NCBI GenBank assembly: GCA_019358945.1
Contig: JAHHIE010000021.1
Location: 35,217-99,216, forward strand
Direction of reading: 5' to 3'
Origin: Stenomitos rutilans HA7619-LM2
GTDB taxonomy: Bacteria; Cyanobacteriota; Cyanobacteriia; Leptolyngbyales; Leptolyngbyaceae
Length of the DNA: 64,000 nt
This document shows, piece after piece, positions 43,122 to 52,160 of this stretch (position 1 is its first letter; every line of letters starts with the position of its first letter). The notes under the pieces were generated by a model. That model saw only the letters and a list, made by a program, of their open reading frames with translations, made no database searches and was not told where the DNA came from. The position numbers and the translations under genes were made by a program.

Positions 43122-43248
43122 AACATCAGAAACTGTGTTGTATATGAGCAGCTAAAGCAATGCTCGTCTTGCTTCAGGCTACTAAAGAGCCACGTTGCTT
43201 GAAACCATAGCCTCTGCTAGCGTTTTCGTTCTCCGATCGCGTCAGGAA

Positions 43249-44022
43249 CTAACGATCGACCGAGGGCTTTGCTGAGGCAGCGATCGGCAATTGCAGTTTG
43301 GGCAATAGCTTGGCGAGGTGAGGTTCAAACCGCTGGAAGTCTGCCAGCGTCTTAAATTTGCCCGTTTCAGATGTGGCATCAAACGCCGTTGTGATGACGT
43401 AAAGCGTCGAGCCATCAAAGGCCACGTAACCAATGTGCCGTTCGTGAATGTCCTTGTTCTGCTTCAGCCCTGCAAAGCTGTAGTGTAGTCCGGTTAGTTT
43501 GCCGATCGTGACTTGTGTGGGTGGTTGAGTTGTGAAGGTAATGGTTTTGCCGTATGCGGATGCGCGATCGGTTCTAAAGGTGGTGTAGTAATCGTCAACC
43601 CATGCCCTAAGAGCCGTCAAAACCCGGCTGCGGTATTGTGGGTCAGCGTAGTTTGCTTTAGCAGGAATCCCTGCATCTGTCAGCTTTTGCTTCAGATCAG
43701 CCCGACTGCTGAGGAGAAACGTACCCATTTCTACGGTGCCTACCAGGGTTTTCTGATCATAGACACAAAGTAGGGGAGCCTTGCTCTTGCTATCACAGGG
43801 AGCTACACGCCACGGTGAAGGCATTTTGGTCGTTCCCAGTGCCCGTGTCCAGATATTGGTCTCACGCAGATTAGCGGGCAGTATCGTTTTGGGTGGCTCG
43901 GATCTGGGTGGATCAGCGGTGATCGCTCTGCTCGCGGTGAACTGGTTGCTGGCAATGACAATAGCGGCAACGATCGTGCCCCAACTGACGACTGGCAATG
44001 CTCTCAACAGCAATCTCATCAT
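43249..44022 (-). CDS. Exported or membrane-anchored hypothetical protein
   Basis: This 257-residue protein starts at ATG 44022, after which a hydrophobic segment (V-V-S-W-G-T-I-V-A-A-I-V-I-A) forms a signal or anchor. The mature part has one Cys pair (A-P-C-D-S, L-L-C-V-Y-D) that could form a disulfide and a mixed alpha/beta pattern ending F-E-P-H-L-A-K-L-L. No family is recognised. Confidence 0.65.
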   Translation of the reverse strand: MMRLLLRALPVVSWGTIVAAIVIASNQFTASRAITADPPRSEPPKTILPANLRETNIWTRALGTTKMPSPWRVAPCDSKSKAPLLCVYDQKTLVGTVEMGTFLLSSRADLKQKLTDAGIPAKANYADPQYRSRVLTALRAWVDDYYTTFRTDRASAYGKTITFTTQPPTQVTIGKLTGLHYSFAGLKQNKDIHERHIGYVAFDGSTLYVITTAFDATSETGKFKTLADFQRFEPHLAKLLPKLQLPIAASAKPSVDR

Positions 44023-44198
44023 GGTAGCGTAATTCAAGCTAAAAGGGGCCGGATTAAGATCATACGCCGTCTTTTTCAATCAATCAGGAGGAAAAAGACG
44101 CAATCAGGCAAAGCGTTTAGCGGTCAGCTATCAGTTCTCTTCTAAAAACCAATAACTGCTTTAGCAATCAGCGGAGAAGTTTTGAGTTTTGAGTTAAA
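44023..44198. repeat. STRR region left of MITE
   Basis: From about 44110 the sequence is CGGTCAG, TTTTGAG and related units, closely similar to 23125-23210, including a shared CTTCTAAAAACCAA stretch. Confidence 0.7.
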
Positions 44199-44310
44199 TA
44201 GGACTTACGCATTTGCCCCCAAACCCCCAATCTTGGGGGCTTTGATTGAGACGGTTCCCCCAAAGTTGGGGGCTAGGGGGCGAAAGATGACCGCTTTTGC
44301 GTAAGTCCTA
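44199..44310. mobile_element. 112-bp MITE with 13-bp terminal inverted repeats
   Basis: Ends are TAGGACTTACGCA and its exact complement TGCGTAAGTCCTA. TTAAA occurs on both sides (44194-44198 and 44311-44315), a probable 5-bp target duplication. The interior is built from CCCCCAA and TTGGGGG blocks that can pair. It has no coding capacity and would need a transposase from elsewhere. Confidence 0.9.
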
Positions 44311-44494
44311 TTAAAGAGCGATCAGCGGTCAGTTCTCTAGCTTTCAACGGTCAGCCATCAGCTTTTTAGCCTTTAAGCCCTCATCCTTTAGCCTTTAGCC
44401 CTTTAGCCTTTGTCCATCTGCCTTTAACCGACTCCCCACTCCTTCCTTTTCCCTTCTACCTTCTGCCCTCTGCCTTCTACTTTCTACCTTTGCT
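44311..44494. repeat. STRR region right of MITE
   Basis: CGGTCAG, CCTTTAG, CTTCTGC and similar seven-base units continue up to the 3' end of the HD-like gene. Confidence 0.75.
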
Positions 44495-45892
44495 TCACAC
44501 ACTACTTTCTACAGGAAGTCCGCGCATCGCTACTTTGCGGCTTTCAAACACTTGCAAAATCCCGTTTGTAATCGTGTCAACCACGGTGCGATCGCATGCA
44601 GCTAAAAAGGCTTCTGCGGTCAGCGTTCCTTTGAAGAAATCTTTCGCGTGGACAAGCAACCGTCGCGACTCCGAGAACCCGATCGATTTGATGATATAGG
44701 TTGCTACAGGTGAATTTTTAATGTCATAGGAGGATGATTGCCCACGGCCTTTTTCAACCAGGCTCAACACGTCTTCTTCGATCGCGTTACTGGGTGCAAC
44801 AGTCATCACCACGTAGGGTAAAAAGTTCTCTAGCTGCGCCACCGATCGCCCCTGAGACGAGAGTTCACCCATCATCGTTGCCAGGGGAATATCGCGTCCA
44901 AGTCGCTGTGATAGGGCCTCGATGACGGCGATCGACAGCAGCTTACTGCCGAGATAGAGCCGTGCTACTTCCAGGTTGCGTTGGGTTCGTGCGATCAGTT
45001 GTTGATACACCTCTACAGGCGGTTCCGATTGAAATATCTGGAACACCAGTTCGGGCTTCAGAAAGTACATGAAGCCTTCCATCTTTTGCAGTGAACTCCG
45101 GTAGCCGCTCACCGTGTAAGAGTTGGCATTCGTCAAGTCATGGTTAGTTTCAGGCAAGAGGTTCCAGGTATTGTCGAGGAAATCTGCGGCTGAAGGATAG
45201 GCAAAATTTTCCACATCGCGATTGGCGAGTCGTACCGATCGCCGGACGATGTAGCTCACTTCCTCATCATCCCAACCAAAGCCCATGCTGGCATTAGTCT
45301 CTTGCAACCGCGCGTAAAGGCGATCGCTGGGACTCAAACCCGCCTCAGATAGACTGCGGAACGGGATGGTCGCCTCAATACAGGCAACGACCTGCGCAAT
45401 GTGTCTTGCCTCAAGCGAGTGTTCCAACGATTTAGCGGCAATGAGCGCACTGAGAAATTCATTCTGGCCCGCAGCGGGTTTTAGCACCTCCTCAGGCACA
45501 AAACCAAACAAGTGCGTCACCAGGTCAAACAGGGGATCATTCGGTAGCTCGGTGCGATCGCGAATCACCAACTGTCCCGTGATTTCTTTCACGAAAGCAG
45601 AGATATAGCCACTGATATTGACGCTAACGCCCTGATCGACCTGAACGTACACCAGATCATGAAATAAGGCCGCCAAGACTTCAATAGCATCCCCCGATGC
45701 GCCCACCTCAAAAATATGTTCAGGCGTGTGGAAGAAGCGCCACGGGCCTGTCATCGTTTGAATCACCAGTGCGGCTGTTTTGTTCAAGCGACCGGGATCA
45801 GCATCTCCTCCTAACTGCTCCACTGCCCAAAGCAGCTTCTCCAAACAGCGTTCTTGATCCTGTCCCGATTCCCAATCCCGTTCAAGCGCCAT
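44495..45892 (-). CDS. HD-domain-like protein of unknown function
   Basis: This 465-residue soluble protein starts at ATG 45892 (an in-frame ATG 12 codons upstream is less likely). F-H-T-P-E-H-I-F near residue 54 and A-L-F-H-D-L-V-Y-V-Q-V-D-Q near 75 look like the paired His/Asp metal ligands of HD phosphohydrolases. The remaining 350 or so residues are helical with no domain I recognise. A phosphohydrolase role is plausible; the substrate is unknown. Confidence 0.7.
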   Translation of the reverse strand: MALERDWESGQDQERCLEKLLWAVEQLGGDADPGRLNKTAALVIQTMTGPWRFFHTPEHIFEVGASGDAIEVLAALFHDLVYVQVDQGVSVNISGYISAFVKEITGQLVIRDRTELPNDPLFDLVTHLFGFVPEEVLKPAAGQNEFLSALIAAKSLEHSLEARHIAQVVACIEATIPFRSLSEAGLSPSDRLYARLQETNASMGFGWDDEEVSYIVRRSVRLANRDVENFAYPSAADFLDNTWNLLPETNHDLTNANSYTVSGYRSSLQKMEGFMYFLKPELVFQIFQSEPPVEVYQQLIARTQRNLEVARLYLGSKLLSIAVIEALSQRLGRDIPLATMMGELSSQGRSVAQLENFLPYVVMTVAPSNAIEEDVLSLVEKGRGQSSSYDIKNSPVATYIIKSIGFSESRRLLVHAKDFFKGTLTAEAFLAACDRTVVDTITNGILQVFESRKVAMRGLPVESSV

Positions 45893-46393
45893 AGGGGTTT
45901 CTCCACTTGGATTGAGTACGATGCACAAGTTGTTTGCATGGTATCAGGAACGCCTGTAGGAAACGACCGTTCTTGATGCTGTTAACAAAGATTCAACTTG
46001 CTCGCACAAAACTTGACGATCGACTATGACAGCAAGACTTCTAGTGAAACTTTTTGAGCCTTAACATCTCCTCACTGAAGGCTTTCGCGTGCCTTCGCTA
46101 AAGTTCAGCTAATGCTGAAACAGGCTCTTTAAGTCTGGCTCATTTCAGTCTAATCTGTCATCGCTATCCCGATCAGAGTGCCCACAACAGCAGCCAAACT
46201 AGCATGGTGGCGGCATTTTTGCTGGTAGCCCATTGAACTTGCTTCACCTGTTGACTCCAGAAGGATCAAGCTGCTTCCAGCGTTCCGCGAATGATTGCAA
46301 AACGAAACCGGGCTGCTGGACTTGGATGCCCAAACGGCATCTTTACGCCAGAACCCGGTTTTTGCCTTTTCCACAGGTCAAGTGTTGTGGGTT
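45893..46393. other. Intergenic region with a long inverted repeat
   Basis: About 500 bases. AAACCGGG near 46305 and CCCGGTTTTT near 46355-46365 could form a stem about 50 bases apart, close to the glmM 3' end, and may be a terminator or dispersed element. The 74-codon minus-strand frame across 46150-46374 shows no recognisable protein. Confidence 0.45.
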
Positions 46394-47938
46394 TTAGACA
46401 AGGTGTTGCCGCACGACAGAGACAAGTGTACCCGTCCAATGATTTACCAACTCATGTGTAGCAGCTTCGACCATGACGCGAATCACGGGTTCGGTACCAG
46501 AGGCGCGGACGAGAATACGTCCCTGGTCGCCCATTGCGGTTTCTGCCTGAGCGATCGCCTGCTGAAGGGGATCGCAGTTTTGCCAATGGAGTCGGCGATC
46601 GCGGTCTTCAACGCGCACATTTTGCAGCCGTTGTGGATAGGTTTGAAAACTCTGATCCATCAGAGCCGCCAGCGATCCGCCTGACTGCTGCACCAACATT
46701 GCCAGATGGAGTGCTGTCAACAAGCCATCACCACTGACGCTGTAATGGCTACAGAGGATGTGCCCCGACTGTTCGCCTCCCAACGCATAGCCATGTTGCA
46801 CCATTTCGGCATGCACGTACTGGTCGCCCACCGCCGCACGAATCAGCTTGCCACCCTGCTTTTCCCAGGCACGCTCAAAGCCCAAATTAGACATGACCGT
46901 TGCCACGATCGTGTCTTTGGGTAGCTGCTGCGCCTGCCTCAGCATTTGCCCCCACAGGTAAAGAATATAGTCACCATCGACGACACGTCCCCTGGCATCA
47001 ACTGCCAACACGCGATCGGCATCCCCATCAAACGCAAAGCCAATCTCCGCTTGATTTTCCTGCACAGCCGCTTGCAGTGCTGCCAGGTGGGTGGAACCAC
47101 AGTTAACGTTGATGCGATCGCCATCGGGTTGATCGTGCAAACAAATGACCGTAGCCCCCAGCGCTCGAAAAGCTTCTGGCGCTAAATGTACAGCGGCTCC
47201 CCAAGCTAGATCTAAGACGATTCGCAAGCCTTGCAGAGGCTGTGCTGCTGCGTTTGCTTGTAGGGGCTGCTGAATCGAAGTCAGGTAGTCATTCAGCAGT
47301 TCGGAGCGGTAGTAGTGCTGCCCGTAGGAAGTGCCATCTGTTCCCTTAATTGTGCCGATGCCTCGTAGTGCCGCTTCAATTTGTTCTTGCAGCACCAGCG
47401 ATAGTTTGCTGCCGCTAGCACCAAAAAATTTGATGCCGTTGTCTTCGGGTGGGTTGTGGCTGGCAGAAATCATCACACCCCCGATCGCGCCTGACGTGCT
47501 GGTCAGATGAGCGACCGCAGGCGTGGGACAGAGTCCCAAATTCCAAACATCTAGTCCGGCGGCATTCAACCCGGATGCAAGCGCCATCGCCAGCATATTA
47601 CCAGAGTGACGCGAATCTTGACCAATGACAATAGGCGCTGTACTGGCAGCCTGCGATCGTAAAATATGCCCTGCCCAAAACCCAATTTGTAAGGCTAGTG
47701 GCGCGGTTAGCAGCTCTCCAGCCCGCCCACGAATACCATCTGTACCAAACAGACGACTGGCTGGAAGCTTGAGACCAACCCACCCAGAGCCAGCGTTTGC
47801 TAAAGCAGACTCTAGCGCAGAATCAACAAATGGTGTAGCTGAAATGGGCGATCGCGCCCGTTCGACGATCGATGATGGCTGCGGTAGCGCTAAGCCAATG
47901 CTATCGGACTCTTGCGTCCTCACAGGAGATTGAACCAT
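46394..47938 (-). CDS. glmM: Phosphoglucosamine mutase
   Basis: GlmM converts glucosamine-6-phosphate to glucosamine-1-phosphate for peptidoglycan and outer-membrane precursors. The 514-residue protein has F-G-T-D-G-I-R-G near 64, catalytic Ser in I-S-A-S-H-N-P-P near 157, metal loop F-D-G-D-A-D-R near 303 and sugar-binding G-E-Q-S-G-H near 390. It ends with the phosphate loop [12 protein letters not shown]. The first 55 or so residues are an N-terminal extension beyond the usual GlmM start, as in other cyanobacteria. Confidence 0.96.
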   Translation of the reverse strand: MVQSPVRTQESDSIGLALPQPSSIVERARSPISATPFVDSALESALANAGSGWVGLKLPASRLFGTDGIRGRAGELLTAPLALQIGFWAGHILRSQAASTAPIVIGQDSRHSGNMLAMALASGLNAAGLDVWNLGLCPTPAVAHLTSTSGAIGGVMISASHNPPEDNGIKFFGASGSKLSLVLQEQIEAALRGIGTIKGTDGTSYGQHYYRSELLNDYLTSIQQPLQANAAAQPLQGLRIVLDLAWGAAVHLAPEAFRALGATVICLHDQPDGDRINVNCGSTHLAALQAAVQENQAEIGFAFDGDADRVLAVDARGRVVDGDYILYLWGQMLRQAQQLPKDTIVATVMSNLGFERAWEKQGGKLIRAAVGDQYVHAEMVQHGYALGGEQSGHILCSHYSVSGDGLLTALHLAMLVQQSGGSLAALMDQSFQTYPQRLQNVRVEDRDRRLHWQNCDPLQQAIAQAETAMGDQGRILVRASGTEPVIRVMVEAATHELVNHWTGTLVSVVRQHLV

Positions 47939-48086
47939 ACACTAAATAACCCCTCACAACACACTCACAGTGGAGGATAACATTTTCTTTAGAAATGCGA
48001 CTGTATCTCACCACTTAAAAGTAAGCGTCCACTCACCAGCACCGCTCTAATTAACAGTCTGATACGGACAACCAACCTGCAAGCCT

Positions 48087-48392
48087 TTATACGCCTACGG
48101 ACTCAAGCAGTGGCTGTATTGTTTCCCAGGTCAGCCCCTGTTGGATGTAGCGAGGATGGTTGGGATCATAAGGACTCTGTAGGCGATCGATGGACTGGAT
48201 TACTGCATTCTCAGCTAGCATCGGAAGATCCGGATCAAACGCCGTCGATCGCACCAAAGAACTCGAAAACCCTCGAAAAATAGCAACCTGATCGATCTCA
48301 CCCTCTACCATAGCTGTGACGAGTAGCACCTCTGGCTGCTTCTCGGTGTACCGTTCTAATCGATGGATGGAGGTGTCTAACGATGGAGCCAT
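48087..48392 (-). CDS. Conserved cyanobacterial hypothetical protein (DUF7734-like)
   Basis: This 101-residue soluble protein starts R-L-E-R-Y-T-E-K-Q-P-E-V-L-L-V-T-A after a short N-terminus, continues G-E-I-D-Q-V-A-I-F-R-G-F-S-S-S-L and ends with a helix. I associate it with a small protein family found in cyanobacteria and plastids, function unknown. It begins four bases beyond the DUF3177 stop, so the two form an operon. Confidence 0.7.
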   Translation of the reverse strand: MAPSLDTSIHRLERYTEKQPEVLLVTAMVEGEIDQVAIFRGFSSSLVRSTAFDPDLPMLAENAVIQSIDRLQSPYDPNHPRYIQQGLTWETIQPLLESVGV

Positions 48393-48396
48393 CTGT

Positions 48397-49044
48397 TTAC
48401 TGCCCGGTCGCCGATCGGCCCTGTCTGCCTAAACGCACCACCACAAAGTAGCCCAGATACAAGACATAAATCGCCAGACCAACCAGGGCCAAAAAGCCTA
48501 AGAAAAAGGGTCTTGTGGTAGGGTGAAACAGTTCTCTGAAGGCCCAGGGTGGATCAAGCCAGAGGCGGCAAAACGGCTCCTTGATCAGGGTATCGGTACT
48601 CATCAGCGCACAGCGTAACACCGGAAGTTGGGCGATCACGCCAAGACCACAATACAGAGAGACTGCCCAGCGCCACGAAACAAAACCCCACTTCAGGCGA
48701 CTAGAGGGCTGCTCCGAAATTTCTTCATTCAAATCGGCCCAAAACCAAAGAGAAACTGGGATTAAAATCCGTGCCAGCCAACCAGATAAAAAACCAACGG
48801 GTAGCGCCCCAATCAACAAATACACCGTGATTGCCAGCAGACTTGAAACACGCCAATAGATCATGAGTAGACTCTGTATGGCATCGGCTTTGGCAACAAA
48901 GGACCAGAGCAAAAGCGCCAGCGGAATCAAAACGGTAAACAGAACCGCGAGGCGGTAATCTGTCCAGACGAGCGATGGCAACCAGGATGGAGACGGCATA
49001 ACGATCAGATCACCAATAAGTGAAACATCTAATGATTGAAACAT
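48397..49044 (-). CDS. DUF3177 family integral membrane protein
   Basis: This 215-residue protein has about five hydrophobic helices (35-52, 65-85, 88-105, 130-150, 175-200). W-T-D-Y-R-L-A-V-L-F-T-V near residue 28 and the pattern between helices fit the cyanobacterial DUF3177 family, which has no known role. Confidence 0.8.
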   Translation of the reverse strand: MFQSLDVSLIGDLIVMPSPSWLPSLVWTDYRLAVLFTVLIPLALLLWSFVAKADAIQSLLMIYWRVSSLLAITVYLLIGALPVGFLSGWLARILIPVSLWFWADLNEEISEQPSSRLKWGFVSWRWAVSLYCGLGVIAQLPVLRCALMSTDTLIKEPFCRLWLDPPWAFRELFHPTTRPFFLGFLALVGLAIYVLYLGYFVVVRLGRQGRSATGQ

Positions 49045-49180
49045 CTTCTATATTGGACAGCTAAACGCGAAAATTGACGAGTAACCTAGCGCCAATCAGC
49101 GGTTTAGCTACTCGTCAACTCGACCACCCTACCAGCATAAACCGTGTGGGATGTTCAGCGTTAAGCGTGGGAAGTGGACA

Positions 49181-49405
49181 CTAGTCCTCGTAGATCCGGC
49201 ATTCAGCCGCTTCAGGATTGTCGTCGCAGTAAATTTCGAGAGAGTTCTTTTTGGGTTTGGATTGCCGTTGATGCGATGCTTCAGCCTGCAGCTCTTCAAC
49301 AGCATCCCAGGCAGCGGCACACTCAGGGGAAGTGCTGCCATTCACGTCACAAGCGGCGCGGGCTTGCTGTAACTCGTCTTGGATTTTTTCTTGAATATCG
49401 CTCAT
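49181..49405 (-). CDS. cp12: CP12, Calvin-cycle regulatory protein
   Basis: CP12 forms a redox-controlled complex with GAPDH and phosphoribulokinase, switching off carbon fixation in the dark. The 74-residue protein, from ATG 49405, has the N-terminal Cys pair C19/C29, the core A-W-D-A-V-E-E-L-Q-A-E-A-S-H, and the C-terminal pair C60/C69 in Y-C-D-D-N-P-E-A-A-E-C-R-I-Y-E-D, the GAPDH-binding tail. All four cysteines are present, so both disulfides can form. The length is normal. Confidence 0.96.
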   Translation of the reverse strand: MSDIQEKIQDELQQARAACDVNGSTSPECAAAWDAVEELQAEASHQRQSKPKKNSLEIYCDDNPEAAECRIYED

Positions 49406-49426
49406 GGATTGTTCGCTACTAATCAT

Positions 49427-49814
49427 TCTTATCGAGTATGGGGTAAGCGTAGGTCTGCGACTGATTCATACGTTACAGCCACTTCTCTGCACTTTAGCAT
49501 CGTGTCGATCGCCCGATTGATGTACGCTTACATCCATCGCCTTAGTCATCTCTGCTTGGGTAAGGCAGAGCGCGATCGCGCCTCAGGAAAACCGTACCAA
49601 ATCGGTCAAGATTTTTCGCTACCCTCAAGATGAGGACGATGAGTACAGTTTCACCTTTACTTATCGTAACGCTAACACGACCTGACTAGAGCCGTCAGGT
49701 GCCATCGGAAGCTTGAGAATTGTTGAGGCCGTTCTAATAATTGCTCATAATTTTCAAACGATTGAAACATTTCCAGCTACGCTGGTGATCATCCTTTGCG
49801 CAAAGGAGGAACGC
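49427..49814. other. Intergenic region between cp12 and FIST gene
   Basis: About 390 bases between divergent genes; no gene supported. It should hold the cp12 promoter. The ribosome site of the FIST gene (AAAGGAGG) lies at the right end. Confidence 0.4.
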
Positions 49815-51104
49815 ATGACGGGAGGAGACATCGCCAAAGCAACGTCTGCCAGTGCAACCCAGTGGGTGAGTGCGCTATCAACGCGTCCATCCTTGGAAGC
49901 TGCTGTGGATGACGTGGTGCAAAAGGCACAAGCGGCACTGGTCGGTTTGCCTGACGTTGGCTTTGTGTTTATTGCTGCTGCCTTTGCCAGTGAATACTCC
50001 CGCCTGATGCCACTACTACGAGAGCGGTTGCCCGATATTCCCCTCATTGGTTGTGGAGGGACGGGTGTTGTTGGCACAATCGGTACCCAGCCGCAAGAAA
50101 TAGAGGGTGAACCTGCGATCGTGCTTACATTGGCAACGCTACCAGGTGTCACGGTGCGATCGTTTCACCTCACCGCTGAACAGTTGCCCGATTTAGATAG
50201 TGCGCCGGATGCGTGGGTTGAGTTGATTGGTGTCCCCATCGACGACCAACCACAGTTCATCCTACTGGCTGATCAAACTTTTAATAAAATTAATGACCTC
50301 CTTCAGGGACTTGATTTTGCCTACCCTGGCTCTGTCAAAGTTGGTGGCGTTGCCAGCGCTGCAACCAACGATGGCCTTGGGGGCTTATTCTGCAATTACC
50401 ATCTCAAGCGCGAAGGGCTAGTAGGATTGGCACTGAGCGGCAATGTGGTAGTAGAGACGATCGTGGCCCAAGGCTGCCGACCGATCGGGCAACCCTACTG
50501 GGTAACGGAGGGCGAACGAAATATTCTCCTGGGGCTGGAAGAGCAGGAAGACGCCAGCCCCGTACCGCATGGCGGTGGATCACGGGTCTCTCAAAAGCGC
50601 ACACCGTTAGAAGTATTGCAAGATCTCATCCAGACTTTGGACGAAGACGATCGGATGCTGGCACAAAATGCCCTCTTTGTGGGCGTGGCGCAAAATGAGT
50701 TCAAGCAAGACTTAGAGCAGGGAGACTTTTTGATTCGGTATTTGTTGGGGGTTGATCCCAGAGTGGGCGCGATCGCGATTGGCGATCGCATTCGTCCCGG
50801 TCAACGCATTCAGTTTCACCTGCGCGATGCAGAAACATCTGCCGAAGACCTGGAAATGCTGCTCGAACGCTATCAGCAAACCCATCCTCCTGGAACGATC
50901 GGGGCACTCATGTTTGCTTGCGTGGGTCGGGGTGAACAGTTGTACGACGAACCCAATTTTGATTCTCAGCTTTTCAGCCGCTACTTTCCACACGTGCCGC
51001 TGAGTGGGTTCTTTTGCAGTGGCGAAATCGGCCCTGTGGGTAACAGCACGTTTCTGCATGGGTACACATCCGTATTTGGCATTGTGCGCCAGTCAGCCAA
51101 GTAA
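49815..51104 (+). CDS. FIST-domain protein (FIST_N plus FIST_C)
   Basis: This 429-residue soluble protein starts at ATG 49815, fixed by AAAGGAGG a few bases upstream; the longer frame to 49713 is not needed. The N-terminal FIST domain (about 50-230) has L-I-G-C-G-G-T-G-V-V-G and V-K-V-G-G-V-A-S-A-A. The C-terminal FIST domain (about 250-425) ends S-G-F-F-C-S-G-E-I-G-P-V. FIST domains are proposed small-ligand sensors, often of amino acids, feeding into two-component or cyclic-nucleotide signalling. No output domain is attached. Confidence 0.9.
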   Translation: MTGGDIAKATSASATQWVSALSTRPSLEAAVDDVVQKAQAALVGLPDVGFVFIAAAFASEYSRLMPLLRERLPDIPLIGCGGTGVVGTIGTQPQEIEGEPAIVLTLATLPGVTVRSFHLTAEQLPDLDSAPDAWVELIGVPIDDQPQFILLADQTFNKINDLLQGLDFAYPGSVKVGGVASAATNDGLGGLFCNYHLKREGLVGLALSGNVVVETIVAQGCRPIGQPYWVTEGERNILLGLEEQEDASPVPHGGGSRVSQKRTPLEVLQDLIQTLDEDDRMLAQNALFVGVAQNEFKQDLEQGDFLIRYLLGVDPRVGAIAIGDRIRPGQRIQFHLRDAETSAEDLEMLLERYQQTHPPGTIGALMFACVGRGEQLYDEPNFDSQLFSRYFPHVPLSGFFCSGEIGPVGNSTFLHGYTSVFGIVRQSAK

Positions 51105-51238
51105 GGCTTTTGTAGACGAGACCGATCTTCCTGCCGAAAGCTTTACCTGTAACGAACGATCGGTAGTAGTGTGGAAAATCGGCTCATTTAGCCCTTCTGC
51201 CCTTACCTTTTGCCTTATTTTTAGGAGGTGTTTTTCCA

Positions 51239-51871
51239 TTGTCCATCGTGCGCGTGCGTGAACACGTCAACCCGCTCAGCAAAAAGTATCAAACTCCAAT
51301 TAGTCCGCCAGATTGGAGCCAGGTTTATCGTGATCCCGATCAACCACTACATCTGGATATCGGCTGCGGTAAAGGTCGCTTTCTCTTACAAATGGCACAG
51401 GTACAGCCCGACTGGAATTATTTAGGGTTGGAAATTCGGGAACCGCTGGTTGCTCAGGCAAATGGTTGGAAAGCTGAGTTGGGCTTGACCAATTTGCATT
51501 ATCTGTTCTGCAATGCCAGCAATTCGCTGCATCCGCTGCTGCGATCGCTTCCCGCAGGAAGGCTCCAGCAAGTCACGATTCAATTTCCCGATCCCTGGTT
51601 CAAGCGCAAACACCAAAAACGCCGTGTGGTGCAACCAGAACTAATCGAAGCACTGGCACAGGCGCTGGCGAACGGTGGTATGGTTTTCATGCAATCCGAT
51701 GTGGAAGCGGTGGCGGTAGAAATGCGCGATCGCTTCGCTGCCCATCCTGCCTTTGTCTATAAACACGACGGCTGGCTAGACTCCAACCCTCTCCCCATTC
51801 CTACCGAACGCGAAACCTCAACAATAGAGCGAGGCGAAGCGGTGTATCGATCAATGTTTGTTAGGAAATAG
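51239..51871 (+). CDS. trmB: tRNA (guanine-N7-)-methyltransferase
   Basis: TrmB makes m7G46 in tRNA. The 210-residue protein has L-D-I-G-C-G-K-G-R-F-L (SAM-binding, about 38-48), N-Y-L-G-L-E-I-R-E near 62 and the family motif F-P-D-P-W-F-K-R-K-H-Q-K-R-R near 120. The TTG at 51239 is taken as start because AGGAGG ends about 10 bases before it; GTGs at 51248 and 51254 are too far. Confidence 0.94.
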   Translation: MSIVRVREHVNPLSKKYQTPISPPDWSQVYRDPDQPLHLDIGCGKGRFLLQMAQVQPDWNYLGLEIREPLVAQANGWKAELGLTNLHYLFCNASNSLHPLLRSLPAGRLQQVTIQFPDPWFKRKHQKRRVVQPELIEALAQALANGGMVFMQSDVEAVAVEMRDRFAAHPAFVYKHDGWLDSNPLPIPTERETSTIERGEAVYRSMFVRK

Positions 51872-52160
51872 TGGGCAGAAGGCAGAAGGCAGAGGGCAGA
51901 AGAAAGGAGTGGGGAGTGGGGAATGGGTTAACGGCTGATCGCTAGTAGCTCTTTAACTCAAAACTTCTCCGCTGACCGCTGACCGCTAATAGCTCTTCAA
52001 CTCAAAACTCAAAACTCAAAACTCAAAACTCAAAACTTTTACGCTGCCTGCTGACTGCTGACTGCTGACCGCTCAATCAACTCAAGACTCTCTAGCCCAG
52101 CAGCGCAAAGTATGACTCAAAACTTTTAGCCTTTAGCCTTCATCCCTCATCCCCCATCCC
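51872..52160. repeat. Long STRR cluster (GCAGAAG, ACTCAAA, TGACCGC, CCTTTAG types)
   Basis: Nearly the whole gap consists of consecutive blocks of different seven-base repeats, including at least five ACTCAAA units in a row near 52005-52038 and TGACCGC units near 51968 and 52050. It lies between convergent genes. Confidence 0.85.

Noticed and set aside
46150..46374. 74-codon minus-strand frame downstream of glmM
   Set aside because: No recognisable protein features; overlaps an inverted repeat that better explains the sequence.
52000..52040. Possible CRISPR array at the ACTCAAA repeats
   Set aside because: Units are seven bases in direct tandem without spacers; they are STRRs. No CRISPR array or cas gene was seen in the window.
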